64,000 bases of DNA, from positions 1 through 64,000 of the forward strand of contig JADFUC010001444.1 in assembly GCA_019722365.1 (NCBI GenBank). Direction: 5' to 3'. Shown here piece by piece: positions 25,024 through 35,109 of the stretch. The translations under genes and the position numbers were made by a program. This stretch comes from Lithospermum erythrorhizon (taxonomy: Eukaryota; Streptophyta; Magnoliopsida; Boraginales; Boraginaceae). Below the pieces are notes generated by a model that was given only the letters and a program-made list of their open reading frames with translations, ran no database searches and was not told the origin of the DNA. Within the stretch, counting starts at the first letter, position 1. Each line of letters opens with the position of its first letter.

Positions 25024-26249
25024 GGTCCCCATCGTGAGATTTGTACTCACCTCGATCCCAAAAAAAGCAAGAATGCCGACGAGGCCCGGCTGTATCCGTG
25101 CTCAACTCCTATTCAAAGAAATTATACATTATGACACATCCCGTAATAACCTCTCTCTAACATCTATATAATCCCCGAGTGTTATACTACGTCTCACGAT
25201 TCAAATTTGAGCAACTCTTAGCAATCATCCTATTCTAAGATCGTATACACTTCTAACATTCCAACGTAACTATATTCAATCGCCAACCTCGAAAATCTCA
25301 ATATTCGCCATCACCTTATTCTCCAATAATAACATCTTAAGCACATTCTATCAATCTAGCAATCAATTAACAACTAATTAACCCATTAAATACAACCTCC
25401 AATTCAAGCACTAGCTACCATACCTAACTTTTTCCAAACTTCTCAACTCATTCTACCTATCCATATCCAAACCAACAATTTATACCCAATTCAACTATAT
25501 TAAAGTCTCTAACCTCATATTACCATTTAAAGTCAATTTAAGAAAAGTCAATAAAAAGTCAACAACATACAACTTACACCAATTTCTAAACTCTTAATAT
25601 CCACTCAAAATCACTCCTAATCCCTTCCATACTCTCTAGATAACAATTCTCTACCATAATACATTCAAGATCTAAAAAGTCAACAAAATCCAAGAAAGTC
25701 AACTTTAAAACTCAAGAAATATCCCAAAGATTCGATCTTTCTTACCTGGGATGTGATGAGATTACGAGGAGAAGAGAATCCACAACTTTGTTCTCATGCT
25801 TAAGCGACAATCTATTTAGTAGAAATGGAAGAAAAATTTTGAGGGGGGAAGCGCGAGAATCGCCATGGAGGGGAAGAAAGAGAATGATTTGTGTGTTTGG
25901 ATAATGATGAAGAAGATAAGGATAAGGAGATTTTTAAAATGACTTAAGGCCCTGTTTGGTTCGGTTTATTTCTCCACTTTCGTACTTGGGGCCTCACGAT
26001 TCCAAAATGTAAAGTTTTCCATAACATAAACTACTACTCATATAATACAAGTCTCGGTACATCGATTATTCCAAATCATTTATACTATCACCGGTCTCAA
26101 TTAATAACCGAAATATACCACCAACCGAATCGCTTTGTTAAATTCTCCACCACTCAACTTCGAAATTTTAAATTTCACCCCGAATACTTCCACCGAGAAA
26201 CCTCTATATACTATCAACATAATATTGGTAAGGAACCGGTTATTTCGCA
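23770..26249 (-). repeat. Element A, 5' LTR (right)
   Basis: It is the partner of 16776-19252. On the minus strand it begins at 26249 with TGCGAAATAACCGGTTCCTT and ends at about 23770 with ...GGAGTCGTTATA next to the priming site. It carries the shared minisatellite (24410-24560) and an (AT)n tract (24993-25019). The splice-donor-like gaggtgagtacaaa lies on the minus strand near 25041-25055. Confidence 0.8.
24410..24560. repeat. LTR minisatellite, unit about 30 bp (element A right LTR)
   Basis: There are five imperfect copies of the gaggaatccacctccaaata unit, each with a variable atacacaya tail. Confidence 0.85.
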
Positions 26250-26640
26250 GTCCCTTCGCTTTCTTTGGTGTATGAATCGATGCCCCACATGCGAGATTCA
26301 CTTAAAGACAAATTTTGTGTCATACTTCATTTAATTTTAGTTGGCTAACGAGCAAGGGTTGCGACTCAACTGACCTTGCTCAAGAAAGTGGCTGCTTATC
26401 GATAAGATGGTTCGCATAAAGGGTAAAGTGGCCATTACAACAAAAAGTGGCTTAGGCGTGCTTCAAAGGGAAACTTAGTCCTAAGAGCACGAAGCAACTC
26501 AAGGCCCATACGCCATCCGAGAATTATGGGACCGGTCACATATGAACTCGAAACCCTTGAAGGAGGTCAGGTGCCCCGATCATGAAATGCATGTCATCTG
26601 AGGAAATACAAGTAAGAAAGCGAAAGTGGGAAATAGAGTT
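26250..26640 (+). pseudogene. Tat-1 polyprotein C-terminus, resumed after element A
   Basis: Frame-shifted pieces match the end of a Tat integrase: an AAYR/YNKKV-like stretch (26385-26450), FKGKL/LVLRA (26465-26490), and VTYELETLEGGQVPRS-like wording (26535-26580). The last of these is followed by an LRKY-like end near 26605. This is the part expected downstream of the 16775 break, so element A splits Tat-1. No partner 3' LTR could be recognised to the right. Confidence 0.6.
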
Positions 26641-27873
26641 AATAAACTCCCCTCAAAGAGGGGAGAGCATACGATTACAAAACTCCCACCTGCGGGGCTG
26701 GAGATTCGAGGCCGGAGAAGGGTCCACAACGCTGTTTCAGCTACCCGTAGGTACCGTTACTCTATAGTCTCAACAATAGTCGGAGTGTTTGAACCCGATC
26801 TTAAAAATTGTGATTTGCTAGATGCTAGCCACCAATACGGGCTACCTCGGGGCCGGCCCCGAAATAGGCACGCTGAAGACCTTTCCTCTCCCCCACCACA
26901 GCGCTGGATAGAGGATTTAAATTTCATTTGGAAAATCCCAATAGTTTTTTTCATTATTAATGGAGTTGTGATTTTCTGGTTAGCACATACTTTAAAGTAT
27001 ATTGTGTTTCTCTACAAATTATTTTGATGTCTTGTTAATAATAAGAATTTGCATGAAATAAATAATGGTATAAGAAACAATACATCTTATTAGAATATAT
27101 GCCTCTTTGGACAAGTTTAGATCATATGTTTCTTCTAATGGAAAATAACATTGTTTGCCCTATTTCTTGTTTTGTTCTTGATAGCAAATGATATTGTTAC
27201 CTTGTTCATTTCGATGTTATTTGAAACACTATAGTAGTGTGTTATTAGTGATTCTCCAAGTTGTTTATATATTGAGATTGAATTATAACTTTAAAGTGGT
27301 GCATTTCATAAAACTAATGATTTGACTTTCAATCCTCGCGATATAAAAGCAAAAGTAGATTTGTTAGGGAAACACGGGTGTTGGATCGGCTGAGGTTACG
27401 ATCTCTTTAAGCTTTTTGACCATCTTTGTTTAAGTTGTAGCATTATCAATCGTTTCAATCTTCAAAGACATCACTTTCAAGCTTAATTATGTAGTACTAC
27501 TTAATGCAAATGGACAATAAATGATTTAGTTAAAAAGATTTCGTAATTACATTGTTGGTATAAATGCAAAGAATTATTTTGAAACCCAACTTTTCTATGT
27601 GTCGAATGTATTTTGTTGTAATCTATTTATTATTAGAGTGATGAATATGTGGATTTTGTGCTCACTAATAAACTTCGTTGTCATTTCATCGAACTCGATG
27701 TCCAAACCAAGGTTGCCAAAGCAATGCGATCGCTTAATGGTAGTTAGGTAGTTAAGCGTGCTTAATGCGTTGTTAGCTAACACATTGAGGGGCAGAAATC
27801 ACTGAAATTTGTTATACAATATATACAAGCAATTTCGTTCCACAAATTTTTACAAACTCATACACAGAATTAT
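26641..27873. other. Unassigned spacer between elements A/Tat-1 and B
   Basis: A 133-codon plus-strand frame at 26626-27027 has no domain I recognise; its last 30 codons are hydrophobic. A perfect 16-bp palindrome, tcggggccggccccga, lies at 26847-26862. From 27030 on the DNA is AT-rich with nothing I can support. The last five bases, attat at 27869-27873, may be the target duplication of element B. Confidence 0.3.
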
Positions 27874-30290
27874 TGTGATAACCCGTTCCGTATTAATATT
27901 ATGAAATAGTATACTAGTTGCTCGGTGGGTATTTCGAGAATCGAGAAATTTTAGTTAGTCGTTGGAATAGCAGAATGATCGGTTGATAGATGCGATTTGG
28001 TATTTAAGATTTTAAAGAAGTTATGTCAGTGGTATAATATGATTTGGGGGATTAGAAAGTTAAAAGGTATATTGAGTTGTGTTGTTAAATCGAGGGCAAA
28101 TTGAGCCGAAAACCGAGCGAGAAGGCGAGGTAGTCTTGGGGGGCTATTTTTGGGTGTGGATCCACGAGACTTTTTTAATCATCCTTATCACGCTTGAGAT
28201 TATCCAAACCTGTGCGTCCCTCTTTCTTTCATATAACTTGTGGTACCTGCTTAATTTTAAAGCGGTTTTGTTCTTGTTTAAATTGTGACTTTGGCCTAAA
28301 ATTTTACGGAGAGATTCCCAGAGACATTCTCGTTTTGAAGTGAAAGTTCAAAATATTTTTAGTATTTCTTGAGTTTTTGAAGAAGTTGACTTTTATGAAT
28401 GTTGGTTGACTTTTGGTCTTGAAATTATAATGGTATAGAAATGTTATCGGTATCGGTGGGAGTAGTTAAGGTTGAAAGTGGTCTGGTGTTATGTTGACTT
28501 GATGACTTTTCTTAAATTAAGCATTAAATGGCGTATGAGGGTTAAGGACTTTAATATGGTTGTTTTGGGTGTAAATTATTGGTTTGGATATGGATAGGTA
28601 GAATTTTAGTTGAAAGTTTGGGAAAGTTAAAATGGCACTAAGTGATTGAATTGGGAGGTTGTATTTAAATGGATAGATTTGTTGATTAGCAGTTTGTTTT
28701 TAGAATGTGTTTAGGGGAGGTTATTGTTGGAATGAGTGGGTGATGGCAGTCTGAGATTTTGCGAGGAAGTTGGCGATTTGAATATATAGTTGTATGTCGG
28801 AATGTTATAGGCCGATGCTCGATCTTGGGAATAAGAATCCTTGCTAAAAGAGTTATAGAATTCGAATCGTGAGGCGATGTTATAACTTACTTAAGGTACA
28901 CATATATGTTAAGAGAGGACTCTATGGAATGTATTATAATATCTAATTTCTTTGAATAGGAATTGGTAGGGATGCTTGAGAAGGCTGCTAGTCTTGTTGT
29001 TACTACTTTTGGACTTGAGTGAGTACAAATCTCCACGATTAAAGACCTTTTTAATGTATAATATGTTGTATATCACCGCCTGATATTTTTTGAGATTATT
29101 CGGATATGTGTATTGTGACCGTAGGCGATATTATGTGGAAATTGAGATTTATGAGTTATCTTTGGAAATAGTGAGATTAATTGATATTATGTGTACATTT
29201 TGATTATGATTCATATGATGAAATAATGGAGATTTTAAATTATATTATGAGATAATTGGTATGATTCATATAATGAGATATTAGTGATTATGACTTATAT
29301 CGTAGGATAGTTGTGAGCATGATTATATTAGCAAGGAAATGTGTGTTATATATGTGGGCGTATGTTGTGTGTGTGGGCGTGTCTTTGATGTCTTGATTGA
29401 TTGCTTATGACACTTGCGGAGGCCCGGTGGTGACCCCAAGGGAGGTTTGGCGTGGTGTGTGTGCATATGCTCGTGAGGGTTGCCAGGTGGATTCGGGGAG
29501 GTTTGGTGTGATATACGTTGAGGGTGTAGCCTCGGTGATCGGGATGGGGTGGAAGGCCTCGTGCGATTATTTTGAAGTGGATTCCTCGTATGTGTATTAT
29601 TTGAGGAGGTGGATTCCTCGTATGTGTATTATTTGGAGGTGGATTCCTCGTTTGATGATTTTGTTGTGTGTTAGGATTGTTTCCGTTAGATGAGTATGTG
29701 TTATTCGGGGTTGTGAGGCTGTGTGTATTATCTGTGACTTTTTAGACGGAGTTATTAAATCATGCTTAAGCTTTGGTTAATAATTGTATATACCTTATAT
29801 ATATATATCGGCTGGTATATATGAGGGACCCGAATACGCTGTGATATTTGTATTATTTCAAGCAATAAACGACTCCACATTCTCTGTGGGCGGGCGTTTA
29901 AATTACTGGGTTTCTAGGAGGTGATCGTTGAGGTGGGTGAGGGAGGCGGTTTCAGCTGGCGTGGAGATCGTAGGTGAGGCCCAGTGGTGGCATAAGGAGT
30001 CACCATCGATTCGTTTCTTTTTTTGTTGAAAGGTATATTTGAGATTGGTGGTTGTATTATATTGACAGTCTGGTTGTCATACTTTCCTTATGATGTATTT
30101 TGGATTTGTGTTACGTTGTCAGTTATTTTGTTGGATGTATTGTTTGGGGAGCGATGGAAATAGGAGCTTTATTTTGATAATGTCGGGTTATGTTGTTATT
30201 GTATCCATTAGTTTATTGGCTACATTTATTATCTGAGTTGATGGCCAGTCTTAGCACTCGGAGGCCGGTAAACTTTGGGGTGGGTGTTAA
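27874..30290 (+). repeat. Element B 5' LTR
   Basis: It starts TGTGATAACCCGTTCCGTAT and ends ...GGGGTGGGTGTTAA before the priming site. It is the partner of 35110-37429. It includes a splice-acceptor-like tttctttgaatag (28950-28962), a donor-like gagtgagtacaaat (29017-29030) and about three minisatellite copies (29570-29655). Confidence 0.85.
29570..29655. repeat. LTR minisatellite (element B 5' LTR)
   Basis: There are three copies of a roughly 30-bp unit, ggaggtggattcctcgtatg plus tgtattattt, the reverse complement of the unit in element A. Confidence 0.85.
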
Positions 30291-30305
30291 TTTTGGTGTC
30301 GGAGC
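30291..30305 (+). other. Element B primer-binding site
   Basis: ttttggtgtcggagc is a near match to the initiator-Met tRNA site tggtatcagagc, placed directly after the 5' LTR. Confidence 0.75.
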
Positions 30306-30419
30306 TTTGAGTTGGGTATTTATGGTGTCTGTGGTTATGTGTAGGTTGATAGTTGTTAGAGAGTTGTGTCCTTGTGGGTTTCCTTTGTGAAGTCGATTTC
30401 TTAACTGTACATTTAAATG

Positions 30420-31400
30420 AGGCGTGGGGATGATGCCGCGCGTAGGTATTGGCAATGAGGGTGGCAGGCTAGGGGGGAGGTGGTAGAGGTCTTGGGGAGT
30501 TCTTGAGAATGTGGATAGTAATGTAGGTGATGAGCCTAGTGGCCGAAGACCCACGGATTAGGGTAAATATTGGTGGAATCGAACCGTGGTACTGGCCGGG
30601 ACCACTTCAGTTGCCGGGGATTCTCCCTATTCGAGGCATTAGAGTTCATTCGAGACTTGGAGAGTATATTTGAGCATGAGATTGCGGGGGACGGATTATG
30701 TCTGAATTCTTGGCAGTGGAGCTTCGAGGCGGTGGGAGGCGTACAGAGATCTTTGTTCTTGGTGGGCGGACACCGGTGTTGTGGGATCGATTCGTGGAAT
30801 TATTTGAGGAGCTTTGTGTGGTGCATATGTCGGCTCCCAGAGAGAGAATTGATCCAGCTCAAGCAAGGGGGCAAGAGTATAAATGACTACGAGATTCGGT
30901 GATGCACTTCCGGAGGTGAATCCTACTGAGGGGAAGAGGATCGAGAGGTTCAGGGACGGAATGAAATGGGAGATTCGCACGAGGGTTATCTTTCAAAAAT
31001 TATACAACTTTCCATGAGCTAGTAAATGTTACGCTACAATTTAGAGATGGATTTGGTGAGTGTCCGGTGGGTGGGGGAGAAAGAGGGAAGATATGATCTT
31101 CCCGAGATGGTGGTCGATCGAGTTACGGGTTTCGAGGGCGTCCGTCGCGGCGTGGCCGTTACAGTAGGAAGTCGATTTAGTGCTCACATTTGCCAATTCT
31201 CAATTCGGTACTCTTGTTTACATGCCCCGGGTCTTTAATCGGTGCAGGGGAGCCGGAAGAGGTATCGAGGAGGAGGCGGTGACTGGGTGTTTCGTTGTGG
31301 TAAGCTGGGGTCATAGAGGCTGCCGGAATGCCGAGACGGGGTGGTGGTTTGTTATCGGTGTCGCCCCGGGGGAAGGGCCATTCTTTGTTGATTGTCCCCG
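30420..31400 (+). pseudogene. Element B gag with zinc knuckle
   Basis: Capsid and nucleocapsid protein. The retrotransposon gag domain lies at 30780-31060: LFEELCVVHM, then in another frame LIQLKQGGKSINDYEIR, then EIRTRVIF and FHELVNVTLQF. The middle pattern (L-K-Q-G-x-x-S-I-N-D-Y-E) is highly typical of gypsy gag. A CCHC-like knuckle follows at about 31285-31345 (FRCGKLGHRGCRN), with the first Cys replaced. The start and several internal frames are broken. Confidence 0.8.
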
Positions 31401-31589
31401 GAGGCAGTGTTAGTGGGAGTGCACATTTACTCCGGTCACGGCCCGGCGAGAGGAGGCTATCACGGAGAAACCGTGGAGGTCGGTCGGTGGTAGAGAGGAG
31501 GCTTTGGAAACAGGTTGTGAGTAGTCGGGGGGTAGCGAGGATTCTTTGGAACTAGCCGTGGGCGGATATTTGCGATTGCAGCCGAGGAA

Positions 31590-31800
31590 GCTAGGAGATT
31601 CCCAGGGGTGATCCACACCGGTACTTTAAATTTATGTGGGATTTGGAAGCTAAAGTCTTGTTTGATTCGGAGCTACTCGTTCGCTTTATATCTACGAAAT
31701 TCTCCCGAGCGTATTCTAAAACTCGAGAAATTCTTGCTATTCCTTCTAATTCTAACTCAGGGTGGGAGTGTTAAGATTGATAAGGTACTTAGAAATTGTC
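31590..31800 (+). pseudogene. Element B aspartic protease remnant
   Basis: Would cut the polyprotein. GTLNLCGIWKLK (31620-31655) is followed by a VLFDSG-ATRS-like active-site stretch at 31656-31685. A one-base loss disrupts the frame inside the D-S-G-A motif, so it cannot be functional as assembled. Confidence 0.6.
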
Positions 31801-32184
31801 CGTAAGTATTGGAAATCAATGTAGGAATAGATTTTGTACCTTTTGAGATGAATGATTTTGATCTTTGTGCGAGATGGATTGGTTGGGGGAAAGCATCATG
31901 CGGTGATAGATTGTAAATGCTAAGAGATTGAAATATCTGATCTGGTAAATCTAAAGATCTTAACTTGCAGGTGATAGAAAAATTAACTTCCTCTTTGTCT
32001 CATTTACGCCTTAGTTGCCCATAAGATCTTTGAGAAGTGGATGTGTTGGTTATCTTGCTCATGTTGTCGACACAAGTAAGGAGAAGGTCAATCGAGGGAG
32101 GTGCGTGTTGTGCTTGAGAGAATATGTTGATGTATTTCTGAGGAATTGCAGGACTTCCTCTGTGCGAGAGGTGGAGTTTTCTAT

Positions 32185-32940
32185 AAAGAATTGATTCACA
32201 GTACTACTCCGATTTCTACTTGGCACCTTATAGAATGGCTCTAGCGGTGAAGGAGTTAAACGCAATTCTGCGAGGAATTGTTGGATAAAGGATTCATTCG
32301 ACAGTGTAGTTCGCCTTGGGGGCTCGGTGTTATTGTCAAGAAGAAGGATGGATCTTTTGAGGTTGTGTATCGATTATAGACAGGCTGGCGAACAAAGTAA
32401 CCGTGGAATGTCGATATCCGTTGCCTAGGATTGATGATCTGTTTGATCAATTGAAGGATGTAGGTATTTTCTAAGATTTGACTTGAGGGTCGGGGCTACC
32501 CGTGATTGAGGATTAAGGAGGATGATATGTCGAAATCGACTTTTAGAGCAGATATAGACTTTCTGAGTTTTTGGTGATACCATTTGGGTTGGCGAATGCC
32601 CACGCATTTATGGATCTTATGAATCGAATTGTTCGCTTACTTAGATAAATTTGTGGTGGTGTTCGTGACGACATTTTGATATATTCTGGTAGTGAGGGAG
32701 AGCATGAAGAACACTTGAGGATTGTGCTAGAGACTTTGAGGAAAAATGAATTGTATGCTAAATTTTCCAAGTGTGAATTCTGGTTGAGAAAAGTGCAGTT
32801 TCTGGGCCATGTGATTTCAGGAGAGGGTATAAGTGTTGATCCTCAAAAGGTTGAAGCTGTGATGAATTGGGAACGACCCACTAGTGTTACGAATCACGGA
32901 GTTTTTACGGGTCTAGCGGGATAGTATCGGAGATTTATAC
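32185..32940 (+). pseudogene. Element B reverse transcriptase
   Basis: Would copy the RNA into cDNA. The start is a PIS-x-x-x-YRMAL-like region (32205-32240), then [15 protein letters not shown] (32280-32325), [12 protein letters not shown] (32330-32365) and an [18 protein letters not shown] [11 protein letters not shown] region (32410-32450). The catalytic box near 32665-32690 reads RDDILIYSG, so the aspartate pair is kept but the residue before it is changed. [20 protein letters not shown] (32707-32766) and [20 protein letters not shown] (32800-32859) complete the thumb. There are at least four stops or frameshifts. Confidence 0.88.
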
Positions 32941-33069
32941 AGGACTTCTCAATTATTGCTACACCCATGACCGGAGTTGACTAGAAAGGGAGTTCCATTT
33001 GTTTGGAATGAAGTTGTGAAGCGGTGCTTCAATGAGTTGAAAGAGAAATTGACTACCGCGCCGGTATTG

Positions 33070-33450
33070 ACTTCTTAGTCGAGGTGAGGATGGGCATGTC
33101 GTGTATAGTGATGCGTCAGCATCGGGGGTTGGGATGTGTTGTACAGCATGGTAAGGTGGTAGCGTATGCATCGCGGCGACTGAGAAATCATGAAGGAAAA
33201 ACTATCCAACACACGATTTGGAGCTAGCGCTATTGTGTTAATTTGGAGGCGTTATTTGTATGGGAGTGACTTGCAAAATTTTCTTGATCACAAAGTTTGA
33301 AATACCTCCCAGCCTTGGGGAAGAATTTGAATGCGGGCGGCGAAGGTGGATGGGAGTTTATCGGCCGATTACTTGATATTTCTATTGAGTATCGTCCGGG
33401 AAGCGGGAATGTAATGGTGATGCCTTGAGTCGAAAGGGGAAGATTAAGGA
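33070..33450 (+). pseudogene. Element B RNase H
   Basis: VVYSDASASGVG (33097-33132) is the first catalytic aspartate region. A frame-shifted NYPTHDLELALL (33200-33235) supplies the conserved H-D-L-E-L segment. Later come CKIFLITK (33270-33295), a WMGVYRPIT-like stretch near 33350, and the EYRPGSGNVMVMP-like A-D-A-L-S-R-K end (33388-33440). The frame is broken three times. Confidence 0.75.
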
Positions 33451-33689
33451 GCCATTAAATGAAATGAAGCAACTTGGTGTTAATTTCGGAGTGGGAGTCG
33501 ATGGTGGTTTGTTGGCACAAATAAGGGTTCGACCGGTTCTTGTTGATCGAATCTTTTGGAGAGGGGCCGACAAAAGATGAGAAATTACAAAAGATAATAG
33601 GGAAGTGAGCGGGCAGATGGAACTTTGGTGAGAGGATGGAGCTCTTCTGATGCATGGTAGATTATTAAATTGCCTTATTCTGCAGGTTG

Positions 33690-34560
33690 AAAAAAAGGGG
33701 GGTACAGGGCCGAAGCCCGTAATACTCCCATATAGTATGCATCCGGGTGGTACAAGATGTATAGAGACTTAAGAGTAGTGTATTGGTGGCTTGACGCTGA
33801 AGAGGAAGTGCTTGAATTTGTATCAAAATGTCGACTTGTCAGCCAGTGAAAATAGAACACCGGCATCCGAGGCGGGGGGGCCTAGTGACCCGCTACATTC
33901 GAGTGGACTTGGGAGCATATTACGATGGACTTTGTTTTTGGACTTCATGCGAGGACATTGAGAAAAAGAATGATAGCATTTGGGTGATAGTTGATAGGCT
34001 GTCAAAAATCGGCTCATTTCTACTTACCAAATTCATCGACTTCGTAGTCTGGCAGTTGAGTTGTATAACTGAACCCGGTGTGCGATTACATGGAGTACCC
34101 GGTATACATTGTGTCGGATCGAGATGCCCGATTCACCTCCGGATTTTGGAAAGGATTTCCAAGAAGCGATGGGGGCCGAGGGGTCAATTTGAGTACATCA
34201 TTCATCCTGATCGGATAGGCGTCGGAGAGAGAGTAATTCAAACATTGGAGAGGGGGATATGTTCCGGGCACATTGTTGAATTTTTCGGAAATTGGGATGA
34301 TGAATTGCCTAAAATGGAGTTTGCATATAATAAGTTTCAGCGCCGGTATTGGGATGGCACCATTTGAAATTATGCGGAAATGTAGGACTCGGTTGCTTTG
34401 GAATGAAGTGGGGGGATAGAAAAGTGTATGGTTCGAGTTGGTGGAAAGATCGGGGTGAGAGAATAAAATTGATCTGTGACACTGAAAGTGGGCGCTTGAA
34501 GATAGGCCAAAGATGTATGCGGATGGTCGTCGGGTGGATTTAAACTTTGAAATTGGTGAT
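33690..34560 (+). pseudogene. Element B integrase
   Basis: The zinc-binding domain is represented by YRDLRVVYWW (33760-33790) and EFVSKCRLVSQ with a decayed second Cys. The core has ATFEWTWEHITMDFVFGLH (33890-33950; the first catalytic D is in MDF). VSDRDARFTSGFWK (34110-34150) holds the second aspartate. ERVIQTLERGI and DELPKMEFAYN (34300-34330) mark the E region and end of the core. The longest uninterrupted stretch is 179 codons at 33828-34367, partly out of the native frame. Confidence 0.82.
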
Positions 34561-34799
34561 AAAAGTATTCTTGAGAATATCCCACGTGGAAAGGTGTGTT
34601 GAGATTCGGGAAGAGAGGAAAGTTGAGCCAAGATATATCGGTCCGTGTGAATTGTGGGCGAGGGGGTTAGTCCGGTGGCCTATCGTTTGGCGTTACTCGA
34701 GCGTTGGGCAGTCGTAATGTTTTCCATGTGTCATGTTTGAGGAAGTATATCGAGACGAATCCCGTATCTTAGAGTCGCCCAACCCGATTGGGCGCTCGG

Positions 34800-34985
34800 A
34801 GGAGAGGATCTTGCGTATGAAGAGAAACCGGTGAAAATTCTTGATCGTAAGGAAAAGTGTTGCGGAATAAAGTTGTGGCTTTAGTGAAGGTGTTGTGGCG
34901 AGAATCGCGAGTGGAGGAAGGCTACGTGGGAGCGAAGGGGAGGATGTCGACGGTATCCCGCATCTTTTGAGAAGCGAAGGTTAGT
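34800..34985 (+). pseudogene. Element B chromodomain
   Basis: YEEKPVKILDRKEK (34815-34856), then after a shift KVLWRESRVEEATWE (34885-34930), is the chromodomain at the integrase C-terminus that guides chromovirus insertion to particular chromatin. The pattern W-x-x-x-x-V-E-E-A-T-W-E is diagnostic. It ends before the polypurine tract. Confidence 0.8.
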
Positions 34986-35079
34986 TCTTAAACTTTGTAC
35001 TATAATGTATGTAGTATACTTATTTCTATGAGGTTGAGTGGTGTGTGTTAGTGCGAGGCGCATGGGTGTTGAGTAAATT

Positions 35080-35109
35080 CGAGGGGCGAAATTTTATAAG
35101 GTGGAGTAG
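35080..35109 (+). other. Element B polypurine tract
   Basis: ggggcgaaattttataaggt then ggagtag ends at 35109, exactly before the 3' LTR start. Versions of the same tract adjoin the 3' LTRs of A, C and E. Confidence 0.75.

Larger units (their letters stand above)
16776..26249 (-). mobile_element. LTR retrotransposon A (gypsy-type LTRs, no recognisable protein genes)
   Basis: Two directly repeated LTRs (16776-19252 and 23770-26249), about 2.5 kb each, flank 4.5 kb. On the minus strand a priming site adjoins the right LTR and a polypurine tract adjoins the left LTR, so the element reads right to left. The LTR is related to those of B, C and E in this window. Its interior has no protease, reverse transcriptase, RNase H or integrase motif that I can find in any minus-strand frame, but it does match the interior of element E. 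It is probably non-autonomous. It is inserted in the Tat-1 integrase. Confidence 0.75.

Noticed and set aside
30213..30554. 113-codon minus-strand Pro-rich frame
   Set aside because: It is antisense to the LTR end and gag start of element B; no known domain.
34086..34631. 181-codon minus-strand frame
   Set aside because: It is antisense to the element B integrase, whose motifs are on the plus strand.
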